33,426 nt of DNA from Erysipelotrichaceae bacterium (lineage in GTDB: Bacteria > Bacillota_I > Bacilli_A > Erysipelotrichales > Erysipelotrichaceae): NCBI GenBank assembly GCA_030528085.1, contig JAUMZN010000009.1, forward strand, positions 1-33,426. Direction: 5' to 3'. Both the position numbers and the translations under genes were made by a program. Under the pieces are notes generated by a model. It was not told the origin of the DNA. It ran no database searches and was given only the letters and a program-made list of their open reading frames with translations. Positions 24,212 to 33,279 of the stretch are shown one piece after another. Each line of letters starts with the position of its first letter. Within the stretch, counting starts at the first letter, position 1.

Positions 24212-25578
24212 CTTTAAAAGTAACTAAGTTTGGCGGCTCATCCGTTTCTCAAGCCAGCCAATTCAAAAAAGTAAAAGATATTGTGTTATCCGACCCTGAC
24301 CGCCGCTTTGTCGTTGTGTCAGCGCCTGGTAAACGATTTAGTTCTGATTCCAAAATTACCGATCTTCTTTATTTGCTCGATGCGCACCGTCAATATCATG
24401 TCGATGCCGCAAACGTATTTGAATTGATCAAAGCCCGTTTTACTGAAATTAAAGAAACGCTTCATTTAAAGTATCCCGTTGAAAAGGAATTAGATGCTTT
24501 ATATCAAAACCTTCCTTCGCTGACACAAAACGAAATCGTTTCTCGCGGTGAATATTTCTGTGCCAAGTTAATGGCTGAATATTTAGGATTTCCTTTTTTA
24601 GATGCTGCTGACATCATTCGCGTCAATCACGATAAAACAATTGACTGGGATGCCACAAAAGCGCGTTTAAAAACCGCAATGAATCAATATGATCGCTTCG
24701 TCTTTCCAGGATTTTATGGCTTATCCAACAATGGAAAAGTTATGGTGTTCTCAAGAGGCGGCGGTGATATTACCGGTGCGATTTTAGCGAATATTATTGA
24801 AGCGGATGTTTACGAAAACTGGACCGATGTTTCCGGGTTCTTAATGGCTGACCCACGAATCGTCAAAAATCCAGAACCAATTACCCATATTACATACTCA
24901 GAACTGCGCGAATTATCTTATATGGGTGCTTCAGTTCTCCATGAAGAAGCGGTATTCCCAGTTAAAGAAAGCAATATTCCAATCCATATCTTGAATACCA
25001 ATGCGCCACAAGATAAAGGAACGATCATTCAAGAACGAAACAAAATTAAACGCAAATATCCAATTACCGGCTTAGCTGGAAAACCAGGTTTCTTATCGAT
25101 TTACGTTTATAAAAAACATATGTCCAACGAAATCGGTTATATGCGCAAAGTCCTTTCTGTTCTCGAACGCTTTAACGTTTCTATTGAACACATTCCATCC
25201 GGGATTGATTCGTTTACCGCAATCGTTGCCCGTCAAGAAGTCGAAGACAGCTTGTACGAAATTTTGCATGCGATTAAACAAGAAGTGAAACCAGATGAAC
25301 TCAAAGTCCTCGACAACATTGCCTTAGTTTCAACTGTCGGCAACTCGATGTCTCATCAGCCAGGTATGGCAGGACGTCTGTTCGAAGCATTAGGAAGAGA
25401 AAAAATTAGTATTGTGATGATTGCGCAAGACTCTAATGAAATCAACATTACAATCGGCGTCGATGAAAAAGACCTCTCACGGACGATTAAATGTATCTAT
25501 GAAGAATTCGTTCAACCCTCTAATGTAGATGTCCAAGTTTATGAAACTGCTCCATCGACAGGAAAATCGATGATCTAA
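24208..25578 (+). CDS. lysC: Aspartate kinase
   Basis: This enzyme phosphorylates aspartate, the entry to threonine, methionine and lysine synthesis. The 456-residue protein begins with KFGGSSVS (7-14), has VSAPGKR (37-43) and SRGEYF, then FSRGGGDITGA for the amino acid kinase fold. The C-terminal third carries two ACT domains (YVYKKHMSNEIGYMRKVLSVL and the block after LVSTVGNSM). The ATG lies inside ATGA with the hom stop, and GGAG is 13 bp upstream, so coupling to hom translation is likely. The ACT domains suggest feedback control, ligand not certain. Confidence 0.95.
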   Translation: MTLKVTKFGGSSVSQASQFKKVKDIVLSDPDRRFVVVSAPGKRFSSDSKITDLLYLLDAHRQYHVDAANVFELIKARFTEIKETLHLKYPVEKELDALYQNLPSLTQNEIVSRGEYFCAKLMAEYLGFPFLDAADIIRVNHDKTIDWDATKARLKTAMNQYDRFVFPGFYGLSNNGKVMVFSRGGGDITGAILANIIEADVYENWTDVSGFLMADPRIVKNPEPITHITYSELRELSYMGASVLHEEAVFPVKESNIPIHILNTNAPQDKGTIIQERNKIKRKYPITGLAGKPGFLSIYVYKKHMSNEIGYMRKVLSVLERFNVSIEHIPSGIDSFTAIVARQEVEDSLYEILHAIKQEVKPDELKVLDNIALVSTVGNSMSHQPGMAGRLFEALGREKISIVMIAQDSNEINITIGVDEKDLSRTIKCIYEEFVQPSNVDVQVYETAPSTGKSMI

Positions 25579-25616
25579 ACGCATTTGCGCGATTAAAAGA
25601 AGAAAGAAGGATACTT

Positions 25617-26600
25617 ATGAAGACCATTGCAATCGCCGGTGCCACTGGTGCAGTCGGCAGACAAATGCTCGAATGTCTTAAAGAACAAAATATCGAAGGA
25701 AATATCAAACTTTTAGCTTCTGCTCGTTCAGCAGGTAAAGAAATCGAAGGCTATATTGTAGAAGAATTGAACGAACAATCTTTTGCAGGGGTAGATTACG
25801 TATTAGGTGCTTGCGAAAACGATGTTACAAAAATGTGGATGCCATGGGCGCAAAAAGCAGGCTGTGTCGTTGTCGACAACTCCTCTGCTTATCGTTTAGA
25901 TGACAATGTCCCTTTAGTTGTTCCTGAAATCAACGCTGAAGATATCGCGAAACACAACGGCATTATCTCCAATCCAAACTGCTCAACAATCATCGCTTTA
26001 ATGGCTTTGCATGATCTTAACGATCTTTATCATATCGAAGATGTCGTTTGTACAACATTCCAAGCTGTTTCTGGTGCGGGTGTAAAAGGAATCAGCGATT
26101 TAGAACGCGAATTAGCAGATGAAAATGCAAAACCAGAAGCATTTGCGTATCCAATCGCATTTAACGTCATTCCTCAAATCGGCGGCTTTGATGAATTTGG
26201 CATTACTTCTGAAGAATGGAAAATGCAAAACGAAGGACGCAAAATTCTCCATTCGCCAAATTTAAATGTCAACTGCACATGTGTTCGTGTTCCAGTATGG
26301 CGTTCTCACTCTGAATCCATTCTCGTCAAAACAACAAAACCTGTGGATCTCGATGAATTAAAAGCAAAACTCGCAAATTCAAAAGGGGTTGTGCTGCGTG
26401 ATGATCCAAAAAACAACATTTATCCAATGCCAATCGACACAACAAACCAAGATAACGTTTTTGTCGGCCGCTTGCGTTATGATCCAGCAGATCCAGAAAA
26501 GAAAACAGTTTGTCTATTCTGCTGTGGTGACCAAATCCGTAAAGGCGCAGCAAGCAACGCTGTCCAAATTCTCGCTGAATTAATCAAACTCGAAAAATAG
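25617..26600 (+). CDS. asd: Aspartate-semialdehyde dehydrogenase
   Basis: Asd reduces aspartyl phosphate to aspartate semialdehyde with NADPH. The 327-residue protein has the nucleotide loop GATGAVG (8-14), the catalytic Cys122 in ISNPNCSTI, and the conserved RVPVWRSHSES with His231. AGAAGG lies upstream of the ATG. It is last in hom-lysC-asd, 38 bp after lysC, and a strong terminator follows. With thrB and thrC it completes the threonine pathway in this window. Confidence 0.96.
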   Translation: MKTIAIAGATGAVGRQMLECLKEQNIEGNIKLLASARSAGKEIEGYIVEELNEQSFAGVDYVLGACENDVTKMWMPWAQKAGCVVVDNSSAYRLDDNVPLVVPEINAEDIAKHNGIISNPNCSTIIALMALHDLNDLYHIEDVVCTTFQAVSGAGVKGISDLERELADENAKPEAFAYPIAFNVIPQIGGFDEFGITSEEWKMQNEGRKILHSPNLNVNCTCVRVPVWRSHSESILVKTTKPVDLDELKAKLANSKGVVLRDDPKNNIYPMPIDTTNQDNVFVGRLRYDPADPEKKTVCLFCCGDQIRKGAASNAVQILAELIKLEK

Positions 26601-26616
26601 AGACAATCACACATTG

Positions 26617-26643
26617 AAAGACGGTCAACGCCGTCTTTTTTTG
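26617..26643 (+). terminator. Terminator of the hom-lysC-asd operon
   Basis: AAAGACGG/CCGTCTTT with a 6-nt loop runs into seven T, 16 bp after asd. Confidence 0.9.
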
Positions 26644-26788
26644 ACCTTTTCCCATTCAAAATGAACCGTCAAAAGCGAATGAAAAGCAGTCAAATTTTCC
26701 GAAAAATCAACCCCTTCTTTTTACGCTCATTTTGAGATAAAAACAGACCAATTATGGCATTACGACAGTGAAGTAAGAACTTTAAAGG

Positions 26789-26832
26789 TATAATGATCAA
26801 GTATCGATTTAGATCCGTTATTTTGATCTAAA
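26789..26832 (+). promoter_or_regulatory. Probable promoter and dyad of the glycan-acylation operon
   Basis: TATAAT (26789-26794) lies 149 bp before the SGNH gene; no good -35 is seen. TTTAGATC (26808-26815) and GATCTAAA (26825-26832) form a perfect 8-bp inverted repeat with a 9-nt centre just after the expected start point, fitting an operator or a 5' hairpin. The remaining leader (26833-26942) shows no gene. Confidence 0.45.
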
Positions 26833-26942
26833 GTAATATACTCATAGTACACTTACATACAATCACACAACGTCAAACCAACTCGAAACCAATCCTATTG
26901 ATCCCCCTTCTAGTTGGGACGTTTTAGATAGAAAGACAATTT

Positions 26943-27851
26943 ATGACAACTAAAAATGAACAAAACGACGTAACGAAGGAAAAGCTATCGTCCAATCAAA
27001 CTGATGCCCCTTCTTCGTCAAAAAAACATAAAGCGAGACCACAATCTTTTAAAAAGATCAAAGTCAATTCGAAAACTGTCGGTGTTGGTGTCCTTGTTGC
27101 TGCTCTGGCCATCTCTGGCATATTTTTCTTTAAAAATCGCAGCCATGAGTCCACTTATGCTCAAGGCATTGCGTATTTAGAAGAGCTGCAAAATCGTGAT
27201 GAAGCAGCCATTACCGAAAAAATTAAAGAACGCGATCGCCAAGAACGCCTGCAAGAAATTGCGGATGGAATTGGTGCTGATGATTCGCGCTTATGGGCAC
27301 TCTTTCGCGATTCCGTTATTTTAGGCGATTCGCGTGCTGTCGGTTTTAAAGAGTATGGCTTTTTACCAGAAAATGTTTGTTTAGCTAGAATCGGTGATTC
27401 GATTCTAGCTTTGCCGCAAGTGACTCAAGCTGCTGCTGCTTCTAAACCTGAAGTTATCTATATTAGTTATGGTGCCAACGATTTAGTTATGGATATTGGT
27501 GCAGATCGTGGTGAAGATGGGTATGGCTTAGTTTACGAAGAATATATTAAACAAATTCTCGAACTCACTCCAAATTCCAAAATTGTCGTCAACGGGATTA
27601 TTGCGCCTCGCGCCGGAACAATGACTAATTACACTGAAAATGGCCGTCTTGAAGCGATCAACGCGCAAATTAAAAGAATGTGCGAACGCAACAATTGGAT
27701 TTATGTCGACAACACCGTGCTCGATGATAACGGCAACGCCCCAATTTATGAACCCGATGGCTTGCACTTCCCGGCTTCGTTCTACCCGCAATGGGGACGA
27801 CATATGATCACCGCTTATTACAATGCGATCAATACTGTTCCTGCCCCTTAG
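26943..27851 (+). CDS. Membrane-anchored SGNH/GDSL hydrolase
   Basis: This 302-residue protein has a basic cytoplasmic tail of about 45 residues, one membrane helix (46-63), a charged coiled-coil-like stretch (75-108) and an extracellular SGNH domain. The blocks are VILGDSRA (Ser130), the SGNH Asn179 in YGANDLV, and the Asp272/His275 pair in EPDGLHFPASF. Such enzymes transfer or remove O-acyl groups. It is the first gene of a cluster with a DUF4358 protein, an MBOAT and a DHHW protein, so it is likely to act on an O-acylated surface polymer. The RBS (AGAAAG) is weak. Confidence 0.85.
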   Translation: MTTKNEQNDVTKEKLSSNQTDAPSSSKKHKARPQSFKKIKVNSKTVGVGVLVAALAISGIFFFKNRSHESTYAQGIAYLEELQNRDEAAITEKIKERDRQERLQEIADGIGADDSRLWALFRDSVILGDSRAVGFKEYGFLPENVCLARIGDSILALPQVTQAAAASKPEVIYISYGANDLVMDIGADRGEDGYGLVYEEYIKQILELTPNSKIVVNGIIAPRAGTMTNYTENGRLEAINAQIKRMCERNNWIYVDNTVLDDNGNAPIYEPDGLHFPASFYPQWGRHMITAYYNAINTVPAP

Positions 27852-27903
27852 CCGAAAATTGTGCAATTGAAAACAAATTCGAGATTCAAAACGGAGTTAA
27901 ATT

Positions 27904-28395
27904 ATGAAGTTAAATCAAACAATGTGCCGGCTAATTAAAGGAGCATTAGTGGTATGTTTACTTGTTTTTTGGGCTCCTTCATTCATCAATCAAAAAATTT
28001 CTTCTACTGCTACGTTCAGCAAAGTCGAAGAAAAAGTCATCCAAGCGATTGATGCCACAAACTATCCGCGGCAAAGTACGCAAAAAATCCGCCGGCTTTT
28101 AAATATTGATACGAATGATGTCATCAACATCGGCTTATATCGATCAAACGATGCGCTTTCCCCAAACGAAATCGTTTTAGTCGAATTCGATCCTGCCAAA
28201 GGGCAGAAAATCGAAGAAATATTAAACGCTCGTCAACAATCTCAATACGACATTTATTCTGGCTATGCCCCTGATGCAGCTGCTGCTGTTGAAAAAGGCT
28301 GGATTGATGTCGAAGAGAATTACGCCATCTTCTACGTTGGCGATGAAACCGAGCAAGTTAAAAACGCGTTTATTTCCGCGTTGAAAGGAGCTTAA
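27904..28395 (+). CDS. DUF4358 domain protein
   Basis: The 163-residue protein has one N-terminal membrane helix (about 11-28) and an extracellular domain of the DUF4358 type, with IYSGYAPDAAAAVEKGWI and a closing FYVGDETEQVKNAF stretch. No catalytic residues are apparent, and no lipobox is seen although a cysteine lies in the helix. CGGAG precedes the ATG. It ends 2 bp before the MBOAT gene. Proteins of this kind recur next to MBOAT/DHHW pairs in Bacillota, so a helper role in acylation is plausible but untested. Confidence 0.8.
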   Translation: MKLNQTMCRLIKGALVVCLLVFWAPSFINQKISSTATFSKVEEKVIQAIDATNYPRQSTQKIRRLLNIDTNDVINIGLYRSNDALSPNEIVLVEFDPAKGQKIEEILNARQQSQYDIYSGYAPDAAAAVEKGWIDVEENYAIFYVGDETEQVKNAFISALKGA

Positions 28396-28397
28396 TC

Positions 28398-29813
28398 ATG
28401 CAATTTACCGATTTCTCCTTTCTCTTTGGGTTTTTCCCCCTTGTTTATTTAATTTATCGCTTTGGCATCGTCCGGTTACATAACACCAAAGCAGAAAATA
28501 TTTATTTATTGATCGTCTCGCTGTTGTTCTATGCGTGGGGATCGATTCAATCTTTAATTCTCTTGCTCATCGCTCTGTTATTTAACTGGATCAGCGCATA
28601 TGAGCTCAACTTATTAAATGAGAAACAAGCAAGTCAAAAAGTAAAAAAACAAGCTTTAATTGGCACAATTGGAATCAATTTATTGATTCTATTTATGTAC
28701 AAATATCTTGAGCCTTGGATTGGCGGCTTCTTCTCGTTATTTGGCGCGAGTCAGCTCATTCCAAAACTAGCCATGCCGATTGGATTATCGTTCTATTTAT
28801 TTTCGTGCATGTCCTATGTTTTCGATGTGTATCGCGAAAAAGCAAAACCGTGTTCGTTTGTCGATTTTGGCGTATTCGTCGCATTCTTTGGCCGTGTCAA
28901 CATGGGGCCAATTGGACATTACGCTAAATTCGAACCTCAGCTGAAAAGCCATCCTTTACGTTCGCACTTGCAGCGCGAAGGAGCGGCATTATTCTTGCAA
29001 GGATTTGCCTATAAAATTTTATTAGCCAACTGTTTTATGGAAGTGTTCAATGCACTTGCCGGCAATACAACTTGGTTAGGAAGTATCTTGCATGGATTTG
29101 CCTACTTCTTCCAATTATATTTTGACTTTGCGGGCTATTCACGAATGGCTCGTGGTTTAGCCGGAATTTTCGGTTTTGAAATTCCAGCCAACTTCGATCA
29201 TCCGTATTGCGCTTTATCCGTCCAAGATTTCTGGCGCCGCTGGCATATTTCTTTAACCGATTGGTTTAGAGAATACGTCTATATTCCTTTAGGTGGCAAT
29301 CGTGTCAGCCAAAAAAGATGGTTAATCAACATCTTAATCGTTTGGTTATTAACGGGAATTTGGCACGGTGCGCAAGCCTCCTTTATTTTCTGGGGCTTAT
29401 TGCAGGCGGGAATGATTTTGCTAGAACGTAAGTTCTTAAACCGTTACTTAGAAAAACTGCCTAATGTGTTGCGCCATCTCTATTTAGTTTTGATGGCACT
29501 AATTTCTTGGACAATTTTCTCAAGTCCAACTCTTGGCGAAGGCTTTGCGTGGATCGGGCGCTATTTCATGATCAATACAAGTGGCCTTTATGATTCCACT
29601 GCGTTGTTCTATGGCCAAACGTATTTAGTCGTATTTGTTTTAGGAATTTTATGTTGTACGCCATTCGTTTCATGGCTGTCCGCCAAACTGTTTAATCACC
29701 ATCGTTCACTACAGCCGCTATTTGGGGTATTAGGATATGGATTTGTGTTCATCTTGTGCCTTGCGATGCTGATTTCACAAACATCACAAACCTTTATGTA
29801 TGCCGTGTTCTAG
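28398..29813 (+). CDS. MBOAT-family O-acyltransferase (AlgI-like)
   Basis: This 471-residue polytopic enzyme moves acyl groups (usually acetyl) across the membrane for attachment to a surface polymer. The AlgI/PatA/DltB pattern is clear: FQLYFDFAGYSRMARGLAG, NFDHPY, FWRRWHISLTDWFREYVYIPLGGNR, and the key histidine in GIWHGA. About ten hydrophobic segments are present. AAAGGAG lies 8 bp before the ATG. The gene lies directly before a DHHW-family partner, the same order as AlgI with AlgJ-type proteins. The polymer is not identified. Confidence 0.93.
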   Translation: MQFTDFSFLFGFFPLVYLIYRFGIVRLHNTKAENIYLLIVSLLFYAWGSIQSLILLLIALLFNWISAYELNLLNEKQASQKVKKQALIGTIGINLLILFMYKYLEPWIGGFFSLFGASQLIPKLAMPIGLSFYLFSCMSYVFDVYREKAKPCSFVDFGVFVAFFGRVNMGPIGHYAKFEPQLKSHPLRSHLQREGAALFLQGFAYKILLANCFMEVFNALAGNTTWLGSILHGFAYFFQLYFDFAGYSRMARGLAGIFGFEIPANFDHPYCALSVQDFWRRWHISLTDWFREYVYIPLGGNRVSQKRWLINILIVWLLTGIWHGAQASFIFWGLLQAGMILLERKFLNRYLEKLPNVLRHLYLVLMALISWTIFSSPTLGEGFAWIGRYFMINTSGLYDSTALFYGQTYLVVFVLGILCCTPFVSWLSAKLFNHHRSLQPLFGVLGYGFVFILCLAMLISQTSQTFMYAVF

Positions 29814-29828
29814 AAAGGAGGAGAAACT

Positions 29829-31016
29829 ATGCAGCAAAAGAAAAAAACGCCAAATCGTTATCACCGCAATCTCCTTACCTTTTTAGTCACGATTACGGTC
29901 GCTTGGACTTCTTTGAATCTAGTCATTCCTGATTCCGCAAAATCAGCATTAGAGAACCGACCATTAGCCCAAATGCCTAAAATCTCGTTAACGGGTATTT
30001 TCAACGGCAAAGACCAAGATGCTCTTGAAGACGCCGTTAGCGATCAATTTGTCGGCCGTAACCTATTGTTTCGGATTAACTACACGTGGCGCAAACTCAT
30101 CGGTCAAAAACAGATTGATGATGTTTATTTAGGCAAAGATGCCCTAATTCAAAAACCAGCAGATGCCAATCCAGAAATTATTGGCCAGACACTCTCTTTA
30201 GTTTCGCAATTAGAAGCAAGCACTGGGGTTTCTACTTCCGTACTTGTCGCACCATCTGCTGCTAATATTCAATCCGATAAACTTCCTGCCAATGTCAGTG
30301 ACAATGGCGAAAATGCAAATTTAGATTCCATTTACAGCCAACTTGCTCATCCAGCTGACCCACGGGGGATTTTAAAAGAAAAACAAAACGATTATCTTTA
30401 CTACAAAACAGATCACCATTGGACAAGTCAAGGGGCAATGATAGGCGCCGAACAGTTATTGCAGTCGATGGGCATGACTTTCAATCCCGAATGGTTTACT
30501 GCTTTGCCAGTCGTTGAAGGCTTTGAAGGAACACTCGCTTCTAAAACTGCTTCCTATGGTTTATCCGATCAAATCGATGTTTATAAAGATAACCAAAATA
30601 CGGAATATACCGTCACTTGGAATGATGGTCATCAATCTACTTCGATTTATGATCGCGATGCATTGAATCGAAAAGATAAATATGAAGTATTCCTTTCCCA
30701 AAACCAAGGACTCGTTCATATTTCGACACTTGCAAATTCGCAAGAAAACTTATTGCTTCTCAAAGATAGTTACGCAAACACGATGGTTCCGTTTTTAGTT
30801 CCCTACTTTAAAAACATTTATATCGTCGATCCTCGTTACTATTACGACAATTTGAACTATGTGCTCTCTTCTGGTCAGATCACTAAAATTGCGCTGGTGT
30901 TCTCGTATAACAACTTTGTTTCCACGATTTCCTTACGCGATATTTTAAAAAGTACGCTTGAACCAGAACAAGCTCAACAAGAGCAGCAAGCACAAGAAGC
31001 AAGCCCACAAGCATAA
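29829..31016 (+). CDS. DHHW/AlgJ-like acyltransferase partner protein
   Basis: This 395-residue protein has one N-terminal membrane helix (15-33) and an extracellular SGNH-like domain. Asp195-His196-His197-Trp198 form the DHHW motif in YYKTDHHWTSQGA, and Ser314 in LLLLKDSYANT is the expected nucleophile, as in AlgJ/AlgX. AAAGGAGGAG precedes the ATG, 15 bp after the MBOAT gene. It likely receives the acyl group from the MBOAT protein and places it on a glycan. The C-terminal tail is Gln/Glu/Ala-rich (PEQAQQEQQAQEA). Confidence 0.9.
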   Translation: MQQKKKTPNRYHRNLLTFLVTITVAWTSLNLVIPDSAKSALENRPLAQMPKISLTGIFNGKDQDALEDAVSDQFVGRNLLFRINYTWRKLIGQKQIDDVYLGKDALIQKPADANPEIIGQTLSLVSQLEASTGVSTSVLVAPSAANIQSDKLPANVSDNGENANLDSIYSQLAHPADPRGILKEKQNDYLYYKTDHHWTSQGAMIGAEQLLQSMGMTFNPEWFTALPVVEGFEGTLASKTASYGLSDQIDVYKDNQNTEYTVTWNDGHQSTSIYDRDALNRKDKYEVFLSQNQGLVHISTLANSQENLLLLKDSYANTMVPFLVPYFKNIYIVDPRYYYDNLNYVLSSGQITKIALVFSYNNFVSTISLRDILKSTLEPEQAQQEQQAQEASPQA

Positions 31017-31028
31017 ACTTATAATCAC

Positions 31029-31057
31029 AAGCCACTTTCCATGCAAAGTGGCTTTTT
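31029..31057 (+). terminator. Terminator of the acylation cluster
   Basis: AAGCCACTTT/AAAGTGGCTT with a 6-nt loop and a T-run lies 12 bp after the stop. The promoter of the next gene begins within its T-run. Confidence 0.9.
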
Positions 31058-31084
31058 TGTATTTCACATTCAAACGTCTACAAT
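31057..31084 (+). promoter_or_regulatory. Promoter of the DNA glycosylase gene
   Basis: TTGTAT (31057-31062), a 16-bp spacer and TACAAT (31079-31084) lie 29 bp before the ATG. Confidence 0.6.
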
Positions 31085-31112
31085 AAAGAATACAAACCAA
31101 AGGAGATTTTAT

Positions 31113-31628
31113 ATGTCCACATTAGAACACGTCACTCATCCATTTGCGCCAGAATACGATTCTAACAGCCAAATTTTGATTTTAGGATCATTCCCTTCCG
31201 TGCAATCCCGCAAACAAAATTTCTACTACGCCCATCCACAAAATCGATTTTGGAAAATTCTTGGCCAAATCTTCAATGAAGAAGTTGGCCCATCCATTGA
31301 ACAAAAGAAAGCTTTTTTAAAAGCGCATCATATAGCGTTATGGGATGTCATTGAGCAATGTTCCATTCAAGGATCATCCGATTCATCGATACGCGATGTC
31401 ATCCCAACTAACCTTTCCTATATTCTTGATCAAAGCAAAATCACAAGCATATTTTGCAACGGCAAAAAGGCGCTCCAACTCTTTGATCGCTACCAAAAAC
31501 CCAATGGACTGCAAGCCACTTATCTTCCTTCTTCCAGCCCTGCAAACGCCGCATTTCGCTTAGAAAGACTTGTTGAAGAGTGGAAACCGCTCATTCTTGA
31601 AGCTCTAGAAAAAGAAGATCTGAAATGA
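31113..31628 (+). CDS. Uracil-DNA-glycosylase superfamily, family 6 type (hypoxanthine-DNA glycosylase)
   Basis: This 171-residue enzyme likely removes deaminated bases, mainly hypoxanthine, from DNA. The signature ILILGSFPSVQSRKQNFYYAHPQNRFW (residues 22-48 in outline) is the mark of this family, and LPSSSPANA near the C-terminus is the expected second motif. The ATG at 31113 follows AAAGGAG by 7 bp; the frame to 31041 lies inside the terminator. It is a single gene with its own promoter and does not depend on neighbours. The substrate is inferred from family. Confidence 0.88.
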   Translation: MSTLEHVTHPFAPEYDSNSQILILGSFPSVQSRKQNFYYAHPQNRFWKILGQIFNEEVGPSIEQKKAFLKAHHIALWDVIEQCSIQGSSDSSIRDVIPTNLSYILDQSKITSIFCNGKKALQLFDRYQKPNGLQATYLPSSSPANAAFRLERLVEEWKPLILEALEKEDLK

Positions 31629-31674
31629 ATGTAAAAGTCATTCAAAAGGGCATCAAATGCCTCTATCTATCATG

Positions 31675-31680
31675 TATAAT
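31675..31680 (+). promoter_or_regulatory. Probable -10 box of the LRR gene
   Basis: TATAAT lies 33 bp before the ATG; the -35 is not obvious. A short GGCAT-CAA-ATGCC dyad lies just upstream. Confidence 0.45.
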
Positions 31681-31713
31681 GAATTTAACAATAAACTTAC
31701 CGGAGGGAAAACC

Positions 31714-33156
31714 ATGTTAATCAAAAATGCCGCTTTAGCTGATGTCATTGCCGGAACTCTCCATAAAAAGCCGGAAGAGCTCAATAAAGAAGATCTTCTT
31801 GAACTCATTCAATTAGATGCTTCCGATTTAGATATCGATACCCTTGAAGGCCTGGAATATGCAGAGAACCTTGAAAAAATCAACGTTTCGAATAATGCAC
31901 TTACTAACATCAAGCCACTTAAAAAGCTCATGAACTTAGTCAATGTCAATTTATCTGGAAACAGATTGCGTGATATTGAACCACTTGATTCTCACTACAA
32001 TATCGAAGTCCTCAACCTTTCTCGCAACAACCTATATGTTATGGACCTTTCTGCTGTAGCAAGTATGGTGAATTTGAAAGTATTGAACTTGAAAAAAGCA
32101 AAAATTGACTCTTTAAACTACGTTCAAAACTGTACGCAGCTTGAAAACATTCGCGTGAATACCGAAAACGGACCATTCAACTACTCCATTTTAGGCCGTT
32201 TGCCAAACTTAAAAATTTTGGATATGTCTGGAATGAGAAGATACTATATCGAAGATTTATCGTTCTTAAACAACATTGAAGAACTCAATCTTTCGACAAA
32301 CTTGTTGTCGGATATCACACCACTTTCCGCAATGAAAAACTTGCGCCGTCTCGATGTGTCGAATAACCCATATTTAGTCGATTATCATCCAATCAAAGAC
32401 TTCCCGTCTTTGGAATATCTGAATATCGACTTTAATAGCGCAACGGACTTCTGCTTCTTTGAAGACTTACCAAAGTTAAAATCAATCTCGATGGAACAAA
32501 CAGGATTCTCGGATATGCGCGATTTGAACCACATCAAAGATCTGCAAGATCTCAATGTCTCCAAAAACGAAATTACGCATCTTGAAGAATTCACAAATGT
32601 TAAAAATCTGCGTTCATTCGATGCTCGTTTCTGTCAATTAACTGATATCGAGTTTTTACGACATGCAGGCAACTTGGAACGTTTAAACTTATTCACAAAC
32701 CGTATTACGTCTATTGATCCTCTTGTTGAATGCAATAAATTAACTGAGCTCAATGTTGGGCGCAACCAAATTCGTTCTATTGACTGCTTAAAAGATATGA
32801 AAGATCTCAAGATTCTTTCTTTGGAAAACAACAACATCGCAGATCTCTCTGCATTATCTGATCTTCATGAATTATGCATTGCCGATCTGTACAACAACAA
32901 CATCCGTGATCTAACGCCATTACAGAATTTACAATTCATTTCTTATTTGCGCTTAGACCACAACATGATTCACGATTTACGTCCACTGTCGAATTTGAAA
33001 TTCTTGCGCCAGCTGACTTTAAAAGCAAACTACATCGAAGATGTATCCCCATTGAAAGATTTAGAATTGCTTGAAGCGTTGCGTTTAGAAAACAACCCAA
33101 TTATCGATACAAGCCCACTTGAAAAAATGGCTTTCTATTCCAAATTCACAGACTAA
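31714..33156 (+). CDS. Leucine-rich-repeat protein without signal peptide
   Basis: This 480-residue protein is almost entirely about 19 tandem 22-residue LRRs of the SDS22/internalin type, such as LEKINVSNNALTNIKPL and LRSFDARFCQLTDIEFL. An N-terminal cap of about 45 residues precedes the repeats; a short helical piece closes the protein. The start at 31714 has GGAGGG 6 bp before it. There is no signal peptide, membrane helix, LPxTG or C-terminal anchor, so it is predicted to be cytoplasmic or exported by an unusual route. The partner is unknown. The gene is monocistronic. Confidence 0.85.
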   Translation: MLIKNAALADVIAGTLHKKPEELNKEDLLELIQLDASDLDIDTLEGLEYAENLEKINVSNNALTNIKPLKKLMNLVNVNLSGNRLRDIEPLDSHYNIEVLNLSRNNLYVMDLSAVASMVNLKVLNLKKAKIDSLNYVQNCTQLENIRVNTENGPFNYSILGRLPNLKILDMSGMRRYYIEDLSFLNNIEELNLSTNLLSDITPLSAMKNLRRLDVSNNPYLVDYHPIKDFPSLEYLNIDFNSATDFCFFEDLPKLKSISMEQTGFSDMRDLNHIKDLQDLNVSKNEITHLEEFTNVKNLRSFDARFCQLTDIEFLRHAGNLERLNLFTNRITSIDPLVECNKLTELNVGRNQIRSIDCLKDMKDLKILSLENNNIADLSALSDLHELCIADLYNNNIRDLTPLQNLQFISYLRLDHNMIHDLRPLSNLKFLRQLTLKANYIEDVSPLKDLELLEALRLENNPIIDTSPLEKMAFYSKFTD

Positions 33157-33244
33157 TATGAAGCATAATATTCAATTGCATTCATAAATAGATGAAACCA
33201 AAACTAGTCTCTAAAATTATCCTACAAGAGACAACAATAAAATT

Positions 33245-33279
33245 GGCGATGCCTTGCAATTCTTGGCATCGCCTTTTTT
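33245..33279 (+). terminator. Terminator of the LRR gene
   Basis: A perfect 9-bp stem GGCGATGCC/GGCATCGCC with an 11-nt loop and six T. The last 147 bases of the window show no further gene. Confidence 0.9.
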
